Source: CAZDDB01 sp963843285
GTDB taxonomy: Bacteria; Acidobacteriota; HRBIN11; JAKEFK01
Assembly (NCBI GenBank): GCA_963843285.1
Contig: CAWJJO010000013.1
Coordinates: 62,001 to 126,000, forward strand
Direction of reading: 5' to 3'
Length of the DNA: 64,000 nucleotides
Shown: positions 1 to 9,743 of the stretch, piece after piece
Layout of the letters: each line of letters starts with the position of its first letter
How positions within the stretch are numbered: the stretch's first letter is position 1
Made by a program: the position numbers and the translations under genes
The notes under the pieces: model-generated
The model's database searches: none
What the model saw: the letters and a program-made list of their open reading frames with translations, nothing else
What the model was told of the DNA's origin: nothing

Positions 1-2
1 GA

Positions 3-1082
3 TTGGGAGTTCGGCTGACCGTCGATGATTTTGGCACAGGCGGCGGTTCGCTGACTTCGTTGAAACAATATCCGGTTCATACTTTGAAGATCGATCCGTC
101 ATTATTAAGAGGAATCTCTCCCGCATCAAGCAATGCGCCTGTCGTAACGGCCATTATTTCGTTTGCCCATAGTCTGAACATTCAGGTTGTGGCAGAGGCC
201 GTTGAAACGCCGGACGAGGTTGAGTTCTTACGTTCGCTCCAATGTGACGGCTTTCAAGGCAAACGTCATAGTCCACCATTAGCGCGAGAGCACTTTCGGG
301 AATATCTTAGAAAGCGGCAGACAAAGCCCGCGATCGCCGCCGGCGCTCAAGAGAGGGTGGACCCGCAAGACCCATCGGTGAATAGCGAGCTGCCAAAAAG
401 AAGGGTATCTGAAATCACGCAAAAGATTCCGGAGGAATACAGCGCTGTGGAAGCAAATCAAGTTCCGCCTTATATGATCCAGTGTTCCAATTGCCAAAGT
501 ACCTACGATGCTATCAAAGTGCCCTGGTGTTCCTGCCTCACATCCGATCCGACACTTGTATGTCCGAACTGTGCGAAGTGCTTTTGTAAAGCCGCGTTAG
601 CCTACAGGCATAAAGTCTGGGATGAAGCACCGGACGCCCTCTGGGAATACAAAAACGTGTACGGATCAACCCAAACGGCTCTTCCGGAAAATACACCTGT
701 AGCGCTCATAAAACACCCACTGGTTCTCGTGGTGGATGATGAAACGCAGGTCCTTAGAACGGCTTCGCGACTGATTCGCGGGCTCGGGTATGCTGTCGTT
801 GTCGCGCGCGATGGAGAAGAAGGAATCAAGCTTGCAAAGGCGTACATGCCGGAGGTGATCCTTTCTGATGCGCTCATGCCGAAACTGGATGGACGTGAAA
901 TGTGCCGTCTTCTCAAAGAAGATTCACAAACCGCAAAGATCAAATCGATTATCATGACCGCATTTACCGGGGTATCAAAATACAAATCAACAATTCTCAA
1001 AGAGATTGAATGTGATGAACAGATCCAGAAACCGGTCGAATTCGATCGATTACGCTCCATTCTACAAAAGATGATTTCTTGA
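3..1082 (+). CDS. EAL domain (partial) - Cys-rich - response receiver protein, 5' end cut by window
   Basis: The frame is open to the window edge, so the N-terminus lies outside; TTG at 3 is only the first codon that could start. Residues 1-95 are the C-terminal half of an EAL c-di-GMP phosphodiesterase: DDFGTG (D8, D9), the Lys in LKID, the Glu in AEAVET, and CDGFQG with the catalytic-loop Gln. Residues about 160-205 form a Cys-rich patch (CSNC, CSC, CPNC, CFC) that could bind metal. From about residue 240 a CheY-like receiver follows, with the acidic pair in VVDDE, phospho-acceptor Asp in ILSDALMP and Lys in QKPVE. The C-terminal receiver suggests phosphorelay control of c-di-GMP turnover, which is inference. 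The gene converges on the leftward glycan operon. Confidence 0.85.
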   Translation: MGVRLTVDDFGTGGGSLTSLKQYPVHTLKIDPSLLRGISPASSNAPVVTAIISFAHSLNIQVVAEAVETPDEVEFLRSLQCDGFQGKRHSPPLAREHFREYLRKRQTKPAIAAGAQERVDPQDPSVNSELPKRRVSEITQKIPEEYSAVEANQVPPYMIQCSNCQSTYDAIKVPWCSCLTSDPTLVCPNCAKCFCKAALAYRHKVWDEAPDALWEYKNVYGSTQTALPENTPVALIKHPLVLVVDDETQVLRTASRLIRGLGYAVVVARDGEEGIKLAKAYMPEVILSDALMPKLDGREMCRLLKEDSQTAKIKSIIMTAFTGVSKYKSTILKEIECDEQIQKPVEFDRLRSILQKMIS

Positions 1083-1111
1083 AACCTTCAAAAACGATTG
1101 GTTGCTTGGAA

Positions 1112-2344
1112 TCACGGCCAGCACCGTCTGATTGACTGAAACTCGTCAAGAATCGAGAAGAGTTTTTTGACGAAATCTGTAGTGGTAAAACTCCTCGCCC
1201 GCTCCAACCCGTGCCGTTTCAAGTTTTCCCTGAGATCGCTGTTCTGGTGAAGCTGCAGGATCACCGCAGCCAGATTCTCTTCGTTCTGGGGATCGACCAG
1301 AATCGCTGTCTCTCCAAGCTGCTCTTGGGCTCCGGGAACATTCGCTGCGATCACAGGACATTCCAGTGCAAACGCCTCAAGCGGCGGAAGATTCTCCGGG
1401 CCAAAGAGGCTAACATAAACCAGCGCAAAAGCATGCCGGTACATGGCCGCCAAATCCTCCTGTGGAACGAATCCCAAGTAGCGAACCTGTGACTCTAAGG
1501 AAAATTCCGTTACGATGCTCCGGATGTAGGCAAGATTCCCCATATCCGAGCCTACAAATACAACCGGCATCTCCAGTTGATATCTGATTCGTAAAAGTTG
1601 TACTGCTTTGAGAATCAGTACGTGGTTTTTGTGTGGCCAGAATTGCGCAGGATAGAACAGATAGCCTTCCGGTATGCCATATTTCTGTAAAACCTGTTGC
1701 TGCTCCGGCATTGGGCTCAGGGCGAACTGAGGCGTCGGATGAGGCAAGATTCGAATTCGCTCCGGTGGAACATGATAGAAACGCTCCACCTCCGCACGAC
1801 CGGTATTTGTGCCAACAACAATCAAACTGGCACGCTGCAGAAACTGCCGAAGAAAGTTTTCTCGTTTTGCCCATTCTCCTCCTTTGCTTACTTCGGGAAA
1901 ATAGGGCTGTAGACGGTGTTGCAGGTCCCAGACAATCGTAAGGTATGGAATTTCTGATGTTAGATAGGCAGATTGTCCCAAATAGCAGAGAAAATGTATC
2001 TCCTGAGCCTGCAACTTACGTACGATCAATTGATCAAAAAGGTCTTCACCTGAAGACGAATTCGAAAGAGCGAAATAGCGAAGCTTTTTCAAGGATTGAG
2101 TTGCCAAGGACTTAAATTGACTGGACTTCAGGGCAAGTCGCTCTGACAAGGTCAGCCGCAAAGACACATATTCAATCTGGTCTGGAGTGATTCCCGCCGA
2201 CGGCCTCTCGTCAAAACCGAGCAGCACAAAGGTATGACTGCTTTCCTGTTTTAGTTTGAGGAGAGCTTGAAGAACTCCACTCTCAAATGTGTATCCGCCG
2301 CCAATTTGGGGCGTAACGTTCCCAAGATACAGGCCAACCTTCAT
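1112..2344 (-). CDS. GT4-family glycosyltransferase
   Basis: A 410-aa GT-B glycosyltransferase. The N-terminal domain begins with MKVGLYLGNVTPQIGGG, a glycine-rich GT4 loop. The C-terminal donor domain shows PAQFWPHKNH, a variant of the family's P.r..KN motif, and GPENLPPLEAFALECPVIA, the E-x7-E nucleotide-sugar signature. It probably transfers a sugar from a nucleotide donor during assembly of a cell-surface glycan; donor and acceptor cannot be read from sequence. It is the last gene of a leftward four-gene operon (cupin, aminotransferase, methyltransferase, glycosyltransferase); its ATG overlaps the methyltransferase stop by four bases, which implies translational coupling. Confidence 0.88.
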   Translation of the reverse strand: MKVGLYLGNVTPQIGGGYTFESGVLQALLKLKQESSHTFVLLGFDERPSAGITPDQIEYVSLRLTLSERLALKSSQFKSLATQSLKKLRYFALSNSSSGEDLFDQLIVRKLQAQEIHFLCYLGQSAYLTSEIPYLTIVWDLQHRLQPYFPEVSKGGEWAKRENFLRQFLQRASLIVVGTNTGRAEVERFYHVPPERIRILPHPTPQFALSPMPEQQQVLQKYGIPEGYLFYPAQFWPHKNHVLILKAVQLLRIRYQLEMPVVFVGSDMGNLAYIRSIVTEFSLESQVRYLGFVPQEDLAAMYRHAFALVYVSLFGPENLPPLEAFALECPVIAANVPGAQEQLGETAILVDPQNEENLAAVILQLHQNSDLRENLKRHGLERARSFTTTDFVKKLFSILDEFQSIRRCWP

Positions 2345-3129
2345 TTATTTTGAACGGTGTTACCGGACTTCCGAGAAACGGAAATAACATGCCAGGTTTG
2401 TTCGCTGATATTTTCATCCTTATGGAAGCCGTTATACCATTTTAACGGAACAAATCCATTGGAAAGTAACCAGTAGGACATTTCCTGCACCTGGAAATAC
2501 CGATTTGTTTGTATCTCATCGAAGTACGAATAAGTTCCATCAGTGTTCAGCTCATAAACATGATAATGAACATGAGCAAGTTGCCTCGCGCAATCCAGCG
2601 TTGTTTCTGAGAGGCGGAGAATCTCTTTGTTTGGAACAGACCAGCGACGCACACGTAACGGCTCGTAAGATTGGAGCATGGCGGGAGCGTGCCAGAATTC
2701 AAAGAGGAGAAGTCCCTCAGGACGAAGATGGCGGTAGATACCATCAAAGACTTGCTTCAATGCTTCATTCGTTTCGACATATCCAATGGAGTCAAACAAG
2801 CAGAAGATCGCATCGAAAGGAGGATCTTGGAGTTCCAAATTGCGCATGTCTTGCCATCGAAAATCGATTCGGCTCGAAATTTGCGCCGCCTTCTCCTTTG
2901 CAGTGGCCAACATATCCCTCGAATAGTCGGTTGCAACGATTTCGTAGCCGGATTTCTCTAAAGCGATTGCGTGGCTTCCCGTACCACAAGCCAGTTCCAG
3001 AATTCTTTTGGTTGTGTTTTTCTGAAAACGCTGAATACAAGAATTCACGAAACTTGCTTCTTGTTCGTAAGGTTTTTCGGAATAGAAAAGATCGAACAAC
3101 TTGGCATGACGTCCGGAATAGGAGCTCAT
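2341..3129 (-). CDS. Class I SAM-dependent methyltransferase
   Basis: A 262-aa Rossmann methyltransferase. Motif I is ILELACGTGSHAIAL at about residues 42-56, followed by the acidic ATDYSRDML (motif II) and DAIFCLFDSIGYV (motif IV). The N-terminus (YYSGRHAKLFDLFYSEK-like) matches small-molecule or sugar methyltransferases found in polysaccharide clusters. It overlaps the upstream aminotransferase by four bases (3126-3129) and the downstream GT4 gene by four bases, so it belongs to the same transcript. A role in O- or N-methylating a deoxysugar or glycan residue is inferred from context only. Confidence 0.85.
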   Translation of the reverse strand: MSSYSGRHAKLFDLFYSEKPYEQEASFVNSCIQRFQKNTTKRILELACGTGSHAIALEKSGYEIVATDYSRDMLATAKEKAAQISSRIDFRWQDMRNLELQDPPFDAIFCLFDSIGYVETNEALKQVFDGIYRHLRPEGLLLFEFWHAPAMLQSYEPLRVRRWSVPNKEILRLSETTLDCARQLAHVHYHVYELNTDGTYSYFDEIQTNRYFQVQEMSYWLLSNGFVPLKWYNGFHKDENISEQTWHVISVSRKSGNTVQNK

Positions 3130-4248
3130 CCCTTTTGACCCTCTTCAAACGCGTGACGTATTTCATCAGCGATTGATTGAATCGTCGCCTCCGTTAAGGT
3201 GTAAGAGGACGGCAAGTATAGCCCGTTCTCCCACAAATTTTCTGCCACCGGGCAGGAGATGAGGCGGCTTCCTTTTTGCTTCTGCAAGAACGGCTGCAGG
3301 TTCATCGGACAAAAGAATGTCCGGGTTTCAAATCCGGCTTTTTGAAGGCGTTCCATGAGCTGGTCACGGTTCATGCCGAATTCAGGTTTCACAACCAGGG
3401 CGTACATCCAGTATATGTTGCGAGCCCATGCTGCTTCAGTCGGTAATTGTAAGCCTGGAATCTTTTCCAAATAGCGGTGATAGGTGTGGGCGACCCGGCG
3501 CTTTTCGGATATGATCTGCTCAATGCGTCGCACCTGCACGGTTCCCATGGCTGCCTGGTAACCTGTCAATCGAAAGTTATATCCGGCAACCTCATGCCGA
3601 AAACGAGGCTTCGTAAAAGCCAGATTTCTCAAAAGGCGCAACCGCTCCGACAGTGCCTTCTGGTTTGTGATGACCATTCCGCCTTCACCCGTGGTAATCA
3701 CTTTGTTGGCATAGAAACTAAAGCAGCCCATGTCTCCAAAACTGCCGGTCATTCTGCCCCGGCAGCTTGCTCCATGGGACTCTGCGCAGTCCTCAATCAC
3801 AACAAGACGATGTCGTTTTGCAATTTCGTACAGACGATCCATGTCCACTGGGTGGCCGTACAAGTGTACAGGAATGATCGCGCGGGTACGGGGCGTGATG
3901 CAGGGTTTCAGTCAAGTCCAGATTCAGATTCCACGTCTCTGTTTCGGAATCCACGGCAATCGCTACGGCGCCGTTATGATATGCGGCAAGCGCAGTAGCA
4001 ATGTTGGTAGACGCACTGACCAGCACTTCTTCTCCAGGTTGGACTTGCGCGGCCGCGACCGCCAGCTGCAAAGCCACGGTCCCATTGCTAACTGCAATTC
4101 CATATTTACAACCACAATAATTGGCAAACTCTTTCTCAAACTCCGGAATTGCTTCGCCAAACGAGCCTGAGATTTCCCCGCGCCGCAATGCCGCAGCGAC
4201 CGCCTGGATCTCTTCTTCTCCGATTACCGGATCGAAAACTGAAATCAC
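3126..4248 (-). CDS. DegT/DnrJ/EryC1 sugar aminotransferase, perosamine-synthase-like, frameshifted
   Basis: Two overlapping frames give one PLP-dependent nucleotide-sugar aminotransferase. The N-terminal piece (4248 down to about 3900) has ISGSFGEAIPEFEKEFANYCG and the VSNGTVAL cofactor loop. The C-terminal piece continues with PRTRAIIPVHLYGHP, EDCAESHGA and FYANKVITTGEGG, where the Lys is the PLP Schiff-base residue. The reading frame slips near 3898-3903 by one inserted or two missing bases. HLYG plus NKxITTGEGG is the pattern of GDP-perosamine synthase relatives, which aminate a 4-keto-6-deoxy sugar. Whether the slip is real decay or a read error cannot be decided here. It overlaps both neighbours by four bases. 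Confidence 0.8.
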
Positions 4249-4658
4249 TTCTTGACCTGAACCAGGATCTTGTCATTCTCGGGTCCCATGAATGGGCCCT
4301 GTTTCACGCTGATACATTGCATGTCTTCAATCACGCGAATCGCATGAACTCCATGAATCAAAACGATCGCATCCCCCGCACATAATGTGATTTCACGCAA
4401 CAAACGCCCTTCTTCGCTATAAAGCTGAACTGCTACCGCGCCTCGTTGCACGATGAACATCTGCTGTAAATCGCGAATCTCTCTCGCGAATGGCTTGTGA
4501 AAATGGGGCGGTTCCTCGAACCCGGCCTTGTGTGCGAGTAATCCGAACTGGAAAGAAGATTCTGGAGGAGAAAAAAACGTAGTCTTTTCCACGAATGTAT
4601 CTGCCCAAATGATCTCCGCATAACGGATCCCTTCATATTCCACAGATTCCACACTCAT
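4245..4658 (-). CDS. Small cupin-fold protein, first gene of the leftward glycan operon
   Basis: The 137-aa start at ATG 4658 is preferred because GAGGG lies about eight bases upstream; the longer frame to 4844 adds an unconvincing Cys/Arg-rich leader and reaches into the divergent gene. The sequence has the cupin pattern PPHFHKPFAREI (His-x-His metal ligands), QQMFIVQRGAVAVQLY and, near the end, GDAIVLIHGVHAIRV with a second His. Such small cupins in sugar clusters act as isomerases, epimerase-like proteins or binding proteins, but I do not recognise a specific family. Its stop overlaps the aminotransferase start (4245-4248). The 180-base divergent region up to 4838 should hold promoters for both directions. 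Confidence 0.7.
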   Translation of the reverse strand: MSVESVEYEGIRYAEIIWADTFVEKTTFFSPPESSFQFGLLAHKAGFEEPPHFHKPFAREIRDLQQMFIVQRGAVAVQLYSEEGRLLREITLCAGDAIVLIHGVHAIRVIEDMQCISVKQGPFMGPENDKILVQVKK

Positions 4659-4837
4659 AGTTGCACCCTCGAAATCGCGCGCGGCATCCAGCCGCAATCT
4701 TCGTTCACGCAGTGTTGATCTTCCAGGATGGAAGCACGCTGGATCACAAGGTATTTTACTCCGGTTTCTCAGCGCTCCAAAGGAAAACCAAAAGTGAACT
4801 GTGAGAGTTATAGTAAAATCATTCGTCAAGGACAAGA

Positions 4838-5787
4838 ATGCCATTAGACAAAAACGGATTGGTACTCATCACCGGTGCTACCGGCATGGTAGGGTCTGCT
4901 GTCTGCCGCCTGATGCGTGAGCATTCTTTCCAGCACGTTTTGGCGCCGGGTCGGCTGGAGCTCGATTTAGAGGATAAGTTTCAAGTGGAAACCTATTTTA
5001 AGAGGCATCAGCCACAATATGTTTTCATGATTGCGGCGAAAGTGGGAGGTATCGGTGCAAATCAGGCGGATCCAGTTGGCTTTCTCAGCAAGAATCTTCA
5101 AATGCAACTCAATCTCTTCGACGTGTGTTATCGATATAGAACACGCAAGAATCTTTTCCTGGGAAGCTCCTGCATTTATCCACGTGACTGCCCGCAGCCG
5201 ATGAAGGAAGAATATTTACTGACAGGACCTCTCGAACCAACAAATGAGGGCTATGCACTCGCGAAATCGCCGGCCTAAAGCTTGCACAATACTATCAACA
5301 TCAGCACGGGATGAACACAATCAATGCCATGCCTTGCAATGCATATGGAACGAATGATCACTTTGACTTGCAAAACTCTCACGTTCTTTCTTCCTTGATC
5401 CGGCGATTCGTAGATGCGGAAGATTCGAAGCAATCGTATGTCACACTCTGGGGTACGGGCATTGCCCGCCGCGAATTCATCCATGTGGACGATCTGGCGA
5501 AAGCGTTGTTGTTCTTGATGCAAGAGTACGACGGTCCAAACATTATGAATGTTGGAACGGGTGAAGACATATCCGTTGGTGATCTTGCGAATCTGATTGC
5601 CCGTATGGTGGGCTACAACGGTGAGTTGCGATGGGACCCTGCGAAACCGGATGGAATGCCACGTAAATGTTTGGATACTACCAGGCTGACTCAGTTGGGT
5701 TTTCAACCTCGTGTAACACTGCAAGAGGGAATCGGGCGTGCCATTGAGGAATACCGGCAGCGAAAGGCAGCTGGAGCTAACTTGTGA
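4838..5787 (+). CDS. GDP-fucose/colitose synthase-like SDR (Fcl/ColC family), frameshifted
   Basis: Extended short-chain reductase, about 316 aa if repaired. It has VLITGATGMVGSA for NADP binding, the family signature GSSCIYPRDCPQP, and catalytic YALAK. Immediately after that Lys the frame breaks at about 5262-5266; adding one A to the AAA run restores KIAGLKLAQYY and the rest: NAYGTNDHFDLQNSHV, RREFIHVDDLAKA. ATG 4838 follows AAGGAC. Fcl converts GDP-4-keto-6-deoxymannose to GDP-L-fucose by epimerisation and reduction; ColC, a homologue, does the last step to GDP-L-colitose. The next gene, a ColD-like enzyme overlapping by four bases (GTG within TTGTGA), makes ColC attractive, but this is inference. 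Confidence 0.82.
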
Positions 5788-7049
5788 ACAACGAGAGCAG
5801 CAAGAAACTTTCCGGTGTAATAGAGCTTCTACTCGAGTCATCCAGCCGTATCAATGAGGCCAAAACGCAACGTTACTGGTATCCGCTCAGCATGGCGAGT
5901 TACGGTGTGGAAGAGATTATTGAGGCAATTGATTCCCTGTGCAGTTTCCGAACCACGATGTGGGAGAAAACACAGCAATTCGAACGCGATTTTGCGGCTT
6001 ATCAAAAGTGCGAACAAGCCGTGATGGTAAATAGCGGTTCTTCGGCTGACTTACTGTTATCTTTTCTTTTGACCAACCCGCAGCGGCCGATTCTAGAAAA
6101 AGGCGCTGAGATCCTCATTCCCGTGTTGACATGGCCCACCCATATTTGGTCTGCGATGATGGCCGGCTTGAAAGTCACATTGATTGATGCGGATCCCGAT
6201 ACGCTCAATATTGACTTCGATGATCTGGAGCGCAAGATTTCTCCGGCATCCAGAGCCATCTTCCTGGTGCATTTAATGGGGAATCCCTGCCAGATGGATC
6301 GAGTTTTGGCAATTGCGCAGGATCATGATCTCCTGATTCTGGAAGATTGCTGCGAAGCTCTCGGGGCGCAATGGAAAGGAGTCAATGTTGGCAATTTTGG
6401 TTTAGGCGCCGCCTTCTCTTTTTTCTTCTCCCATCATATGACTACGATGGAAGGAGGTATGGTTATCTGCCGGGACGTGGCCGTAGCAGACCAGCTGAGA
6501 ATACTAAGGGCCCACGGCTGGCTCAGAAATGCAGATGTAAGTTCTTACACGTTGGGGGACTATGATCTCGATCCCCGGTACGCCTTTGTGAACTGGGGAT
6601 TCAATCTTCGTCCTACCGAAATCCAGTCAGCATTCGGTCTGCGCCAGCTCGAAAAGCTGCCGTTATTTAATCAGCGCCGGAAAACGTTAGCCGCAAAATT
6701 CTTCGAGTTCGTTGAGCAAACGCCATTCCTGTCCCATCCAAACGTGGACGCACAAGCCAGCCCTTGCTGGTTTGCATTACCCGTACAAATCACTCCCGAT
6801 GCTCCCTTTTCGCGTAAGGAGATCACGGCTTACCTGGAAAGCCAGGGAGTCGAAACGCGTCCAATTATTGTCGGCAATATTACGAAGCACCCTGTAATTG
6901 ATTTGTTCGGCGAGTTGAAAGATCAGTCATTCCCAGGGGCAGATATTGTGCACAACCGTGGCTTCTATCTGGGATTATCTCCTCTTCAGAGCGATTCTTC
7001 TGTGGACCGTTTGATTCAGTGCACGAAGAAATTTCTCGAGAGGTTTTAA
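5784..7049 (+). CDS. DegT-fold sugar 3-dehydratase-like enzyme with His replacing the PLP lysine (ColD/RfbH type)
   Basis: A 421-aa PLP enzyme of the aspartate-aminotransferase fold. It retains the GSSADLL cofactor loop and LEDCCEALGA, but where aminotransferases have a Lys in FY..KN..TGEGG this protein reads FFFSHHMTTMEGG. H217 (codon 6432-6434) takes the Lys position. A His there is the known hallmark of GDP-4-keto-6-deoxymannose 3-dehydratase ColD and of CDP-sugar 3-dehydratase RfbH, in which PLP is held non-covalently and the 3-hydroxyl is removed. The sugar nucleotide is therefore probably a 3,6-dideoxyhexose precursor. GTG start 5784 overlaps the preceding stop. No mannose 4,6-dehydratase is present in the window. 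Confidence 0.82.
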   Translation: MNNESSKKLSGVIELLLESSSRINEAKTQRYWYPLSMASYGVEEIIEAIDSLCSFRTTMWEKTQQFERDFAAYQKCEQAVMVNSGSSADLLLSFLLTNPQRPILEKGAEILIPVLTWPTHIWSAMMAGLKVTLIDADPDTLNIDFDDLERKISPASRAIFLVHLMGNPCQMDRVLAIAQDHDLLILEDCCEALGAQWKGVNVGNFGLGAAFSFFFSHHMTTMEGGMVICRDVAVADQLRILRAHGWLRNADVSSYTLGDYDLDPRYAFVNWGFNLRPTEIQSAFGLRQLEKLPLFNQRRKTLAAKFFEFVEQTPFLSHPNVDAQASPCWFALPVQITPDAPFSRKEITAYLESQGVETRPIIVGNITKHPVIDLFGELKDQSFPGADIVHNRGFYLGLSPLQSDSSVDRLIQCTKKFLERF

Positions 7050-7070
7050 GATGTCACTCAACTTCCATCG

Positions 7071-7924
7071 TTGGCGATGGGATCGAAGCACCTGCGGCGC
7101 AATGCATTGAAAATCAGAGATCTCATTCCGCCTATCCTTCATCCAGATTTCTATAAGAAGGAGCCTCCCGTATATGCATCTTACGGGCAGGCCGCTTCAG
7201 CCTGTCGGGGTTACGGGTATGAAGAAGAGAGCTTAGTTAATGTTGTATATGAAAAAACGAGACGATATCGAGATCTGTTATCTGAGCAAAAGCCATTCCA
7301 ATTGAGTCCTACAAACATTCAGGCGGGGCTCGTATTGACCCTTTCCACACAATCAGACGAGTTACGCGTGATCGATTTTGGCGCGCATGTGGCGCACACT
7401 ATTTCTTTGCAAGATCATTTTTATCAAATCAGGTCATGCTCCGATGGAACGTAGTTGAAACAAGCGCAATGTCAAAAAAAGGGAAAGCTTTTGAGAACGA
7501 AGAATTAAGATTTTTTGATGATCTAAATGCCGCAAAAGTAGATATGGGCCGTTTGAACTTGATGTTCTCTTCGGGAGCCTTGCAATATGTGGAGAATCCG
7601 TATGACGTATTGGAGGGCCTGGTGAATTCCAACGCAGACCGTATTTATTTGTCGCGTTTGCCGTTGGTGGCAGGTGACGGCGAGATCATTCTCCTTCAGG
7701 AATCGAAGTTGAGCGAGAATGGACCTGGTGTGCTACCTGAAGGTATTGCCGATGGGATCGCCCGCTATCCCATCACAGTAAACGTGAAAAATCAGGTTGA
7801 AAAAATTCTGCAGAAGAGATATCAGATTCAAATGCAATTCCAGGAAGAAAACTCTTCTCTATTGCATGGCCAGTCAGTGAACCTTTACGGGTACTATTGC
7901 GAACTTCCAGGTCTCAAAGAATGA
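7071..7924 (+). CDS. TIGR04325-like methyltransferase, frameshifted
   Basis: Two frames together give one protein. The first ends with RVIDFGAHVAHTISL, an unusual motif I resembling the DFGG of the TIGR04325 methyltransferases; the second resumes with LRWNVVETSAMSKKGKAF, then LMFSSGALQYVENPYDVL and IYLSRLPL, all in the order expected for that family. The slip lies near 7428-7445. The start is uncertain: ATG 7051 directly after the previous stop is closed by a stop at 7108, while TTG 7071 or ATG 7077 stays open, so a second 5' indel is possible. A methyl-transfer role in glycan synthesis is inferred. Its stop overlaps the next ATG (7921-7924). Confidence 0.62.
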
Positions 7925-9743
7925 AGCATACGGCCTCAAAAACGCTGGTTTGTATATTGTGTGAGACAAGAGCGCATGAGCTCACCTGGAATCCTTTTAG
8001 AAAATATCTCCTGGAGCCTCTCCAGGCCGATCTGGCACTTTGCATTGGAATGCCTGAGAACTACCACAAATCCAACAACTTTTACCAAAACGCTAAATTC
8101 ATATGGACTTCACCGGAATATGAGGACTATGGCGAAGGTTTTGAAGAAGCCAGAAAATGGTTCCACTCAAATGAAAATTGGAGGCTTCTTCTCAAAGTAA
8201 AGAACTTCTGGCTTGGCGGAATCAAAGATCCATATGATCAACAACCCGCTTCCGCAGGTATTTTGATTTATTACAGGTGGTTGCTTCTGAAACAGCTGCT
8301 TGAGCAAAACCTTCTGAAACATATGACCGGTTTGTAGTGACACGTTCTGATTACTTCTACGCTACGTATCACCCTCCTATCGAGGTCCTGAATCCCATGT
8401 ACATCTGGGCGCCTGAGGGTGAAGACTACGGTGGAATTACCGATCGTCACATCGTGGTTTCAAAAAAACATGTAGTTCCTGCATTGAGCCTGATGAACGA
8501 CATTATCTTGAATCCCAAAAGACTATACGACGAGATGCGGCACAAATCCGATTGGAATATTGAGCAGTACATCAGATTCCATTTTGAGAAAAACAATTTA
8601 TTAGCCAAGGTCAGGCGCTTTCCACGGGTGATGTATGCTGTGCGCGGTGAAAAAGATCCAACGAGCTATTCTGAAGGAAAGTTTCATGCAACGGCGGATA
8701 TGCTCGTCAAATACGACGGCGAGCTTGCAGCTACGGATCAGACCGTAGTCGTATATAAGACGCCGGACGACTGGCTCCAACACCCTCCAAAGAGTCAGAT
8801 CAATCAAGAGTTTTTGCATTTGTCTGCAAGAGCCTGGTTTGAGCTCTGTTTCGTCATGTTATTAGCGGTAACTTCTTTCGCGATCCATCATCGACAGAAT
8901 CGGATAGACGATTTGTTCTTCTTCTTATACGCGGTTCTTGCGTTTCAATATCTAAAACTGAAAACGGGACGTATGCCAACATCCGCAGGACTGACAGCGC
9001 TGATTTTTCTCAATCCACTGCTTGTTTCATCCAAGCAGAATTTCCTTCCGGATTTTGCATTTTCATTTTTTGGGCTTTTCAGTCTTTATTTGCTGGAGCG
9101 CATGGACCAACGACGGCGCCTGCCGGTGATTGCAGGCCTATGTATCGGTTTTACGGTATGGATTCACACGCTGGGAATCGCTTTGATCGCGGCTGTTCCT
9201 TTTACGTTGTGCTTGAAATTCTATCAAAAACGCCGGAAAGGTGACCAGGATTTTAGTATCCTCAAACAAGGTGCGATTGCGCTTTGCTCGGCCCTCCTGC
9301 TCGTACTGTTTCTTTTCCGAATGTTTCCAGCGGAAACTACAACTCCCCTCCGGAGTGAAGCAGATTCAGATGCCGCCGGCGTTTTCTATTATCTGGACCT
9401 GCTGGGTAAAATGTTCCCGTGGATTCCGCCAATGTTTACCCGGTGGGGATCACGCCTTGTGTGTGTTCTTGCAGGCGGGGGCCTGCTCGCAAACATGTTC
9501 AGAAAAGGCGATTTTTCCCAGTTTTTCCTAATTTGTTATGCGGTGCTACTTCTAACCCGGCAGACAACGAATACTTTTGCTTCCTTGCTTCCCGTACTCC
9601 CCTTACTGGCGTTTTACTCGTTTTATGCTCTACAGCGCCCGTTGTCCCAAAAGTACGTAAGAGCATTCTGCTATGTCGCCATATTGATGGTCCTCACGGC
9701 TTTCTACATTCCTCAATTGATAGCGATGGCTGTATCAAAGTGA
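7921..9743 (+). CDS. Glycan-locus protein: soluble N-domain joined to multi-pass membrane domain, frameshifted
   Basis: The frame slips near 8318-8322; repair joins LLKH to YDRFVVTRSDYFYA. The first roughly 290 residues are soluble (ILCETRAHELTW, IWTSPEYEDYGEGF, EGEDYGGITDRH) and look like a nucleotide-sugar-binding or glycosyltransferase-type domain that I do not recognise by name. After about residue 305 come roughly eight to ten hydrophobic helices separated by short loops, including LVSSKQNFLPDFAFSFFGLF, resembling the C-terminal half of GT-C dolichol-phosphate-mannosyltransferase-like enzymes without their N-terminal catalytic loop. The join may be a genuine fusion or the product of a deletion between two genes. 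It runs about 50 bases into the convergent gene at 9694. Confidence 0.6.
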
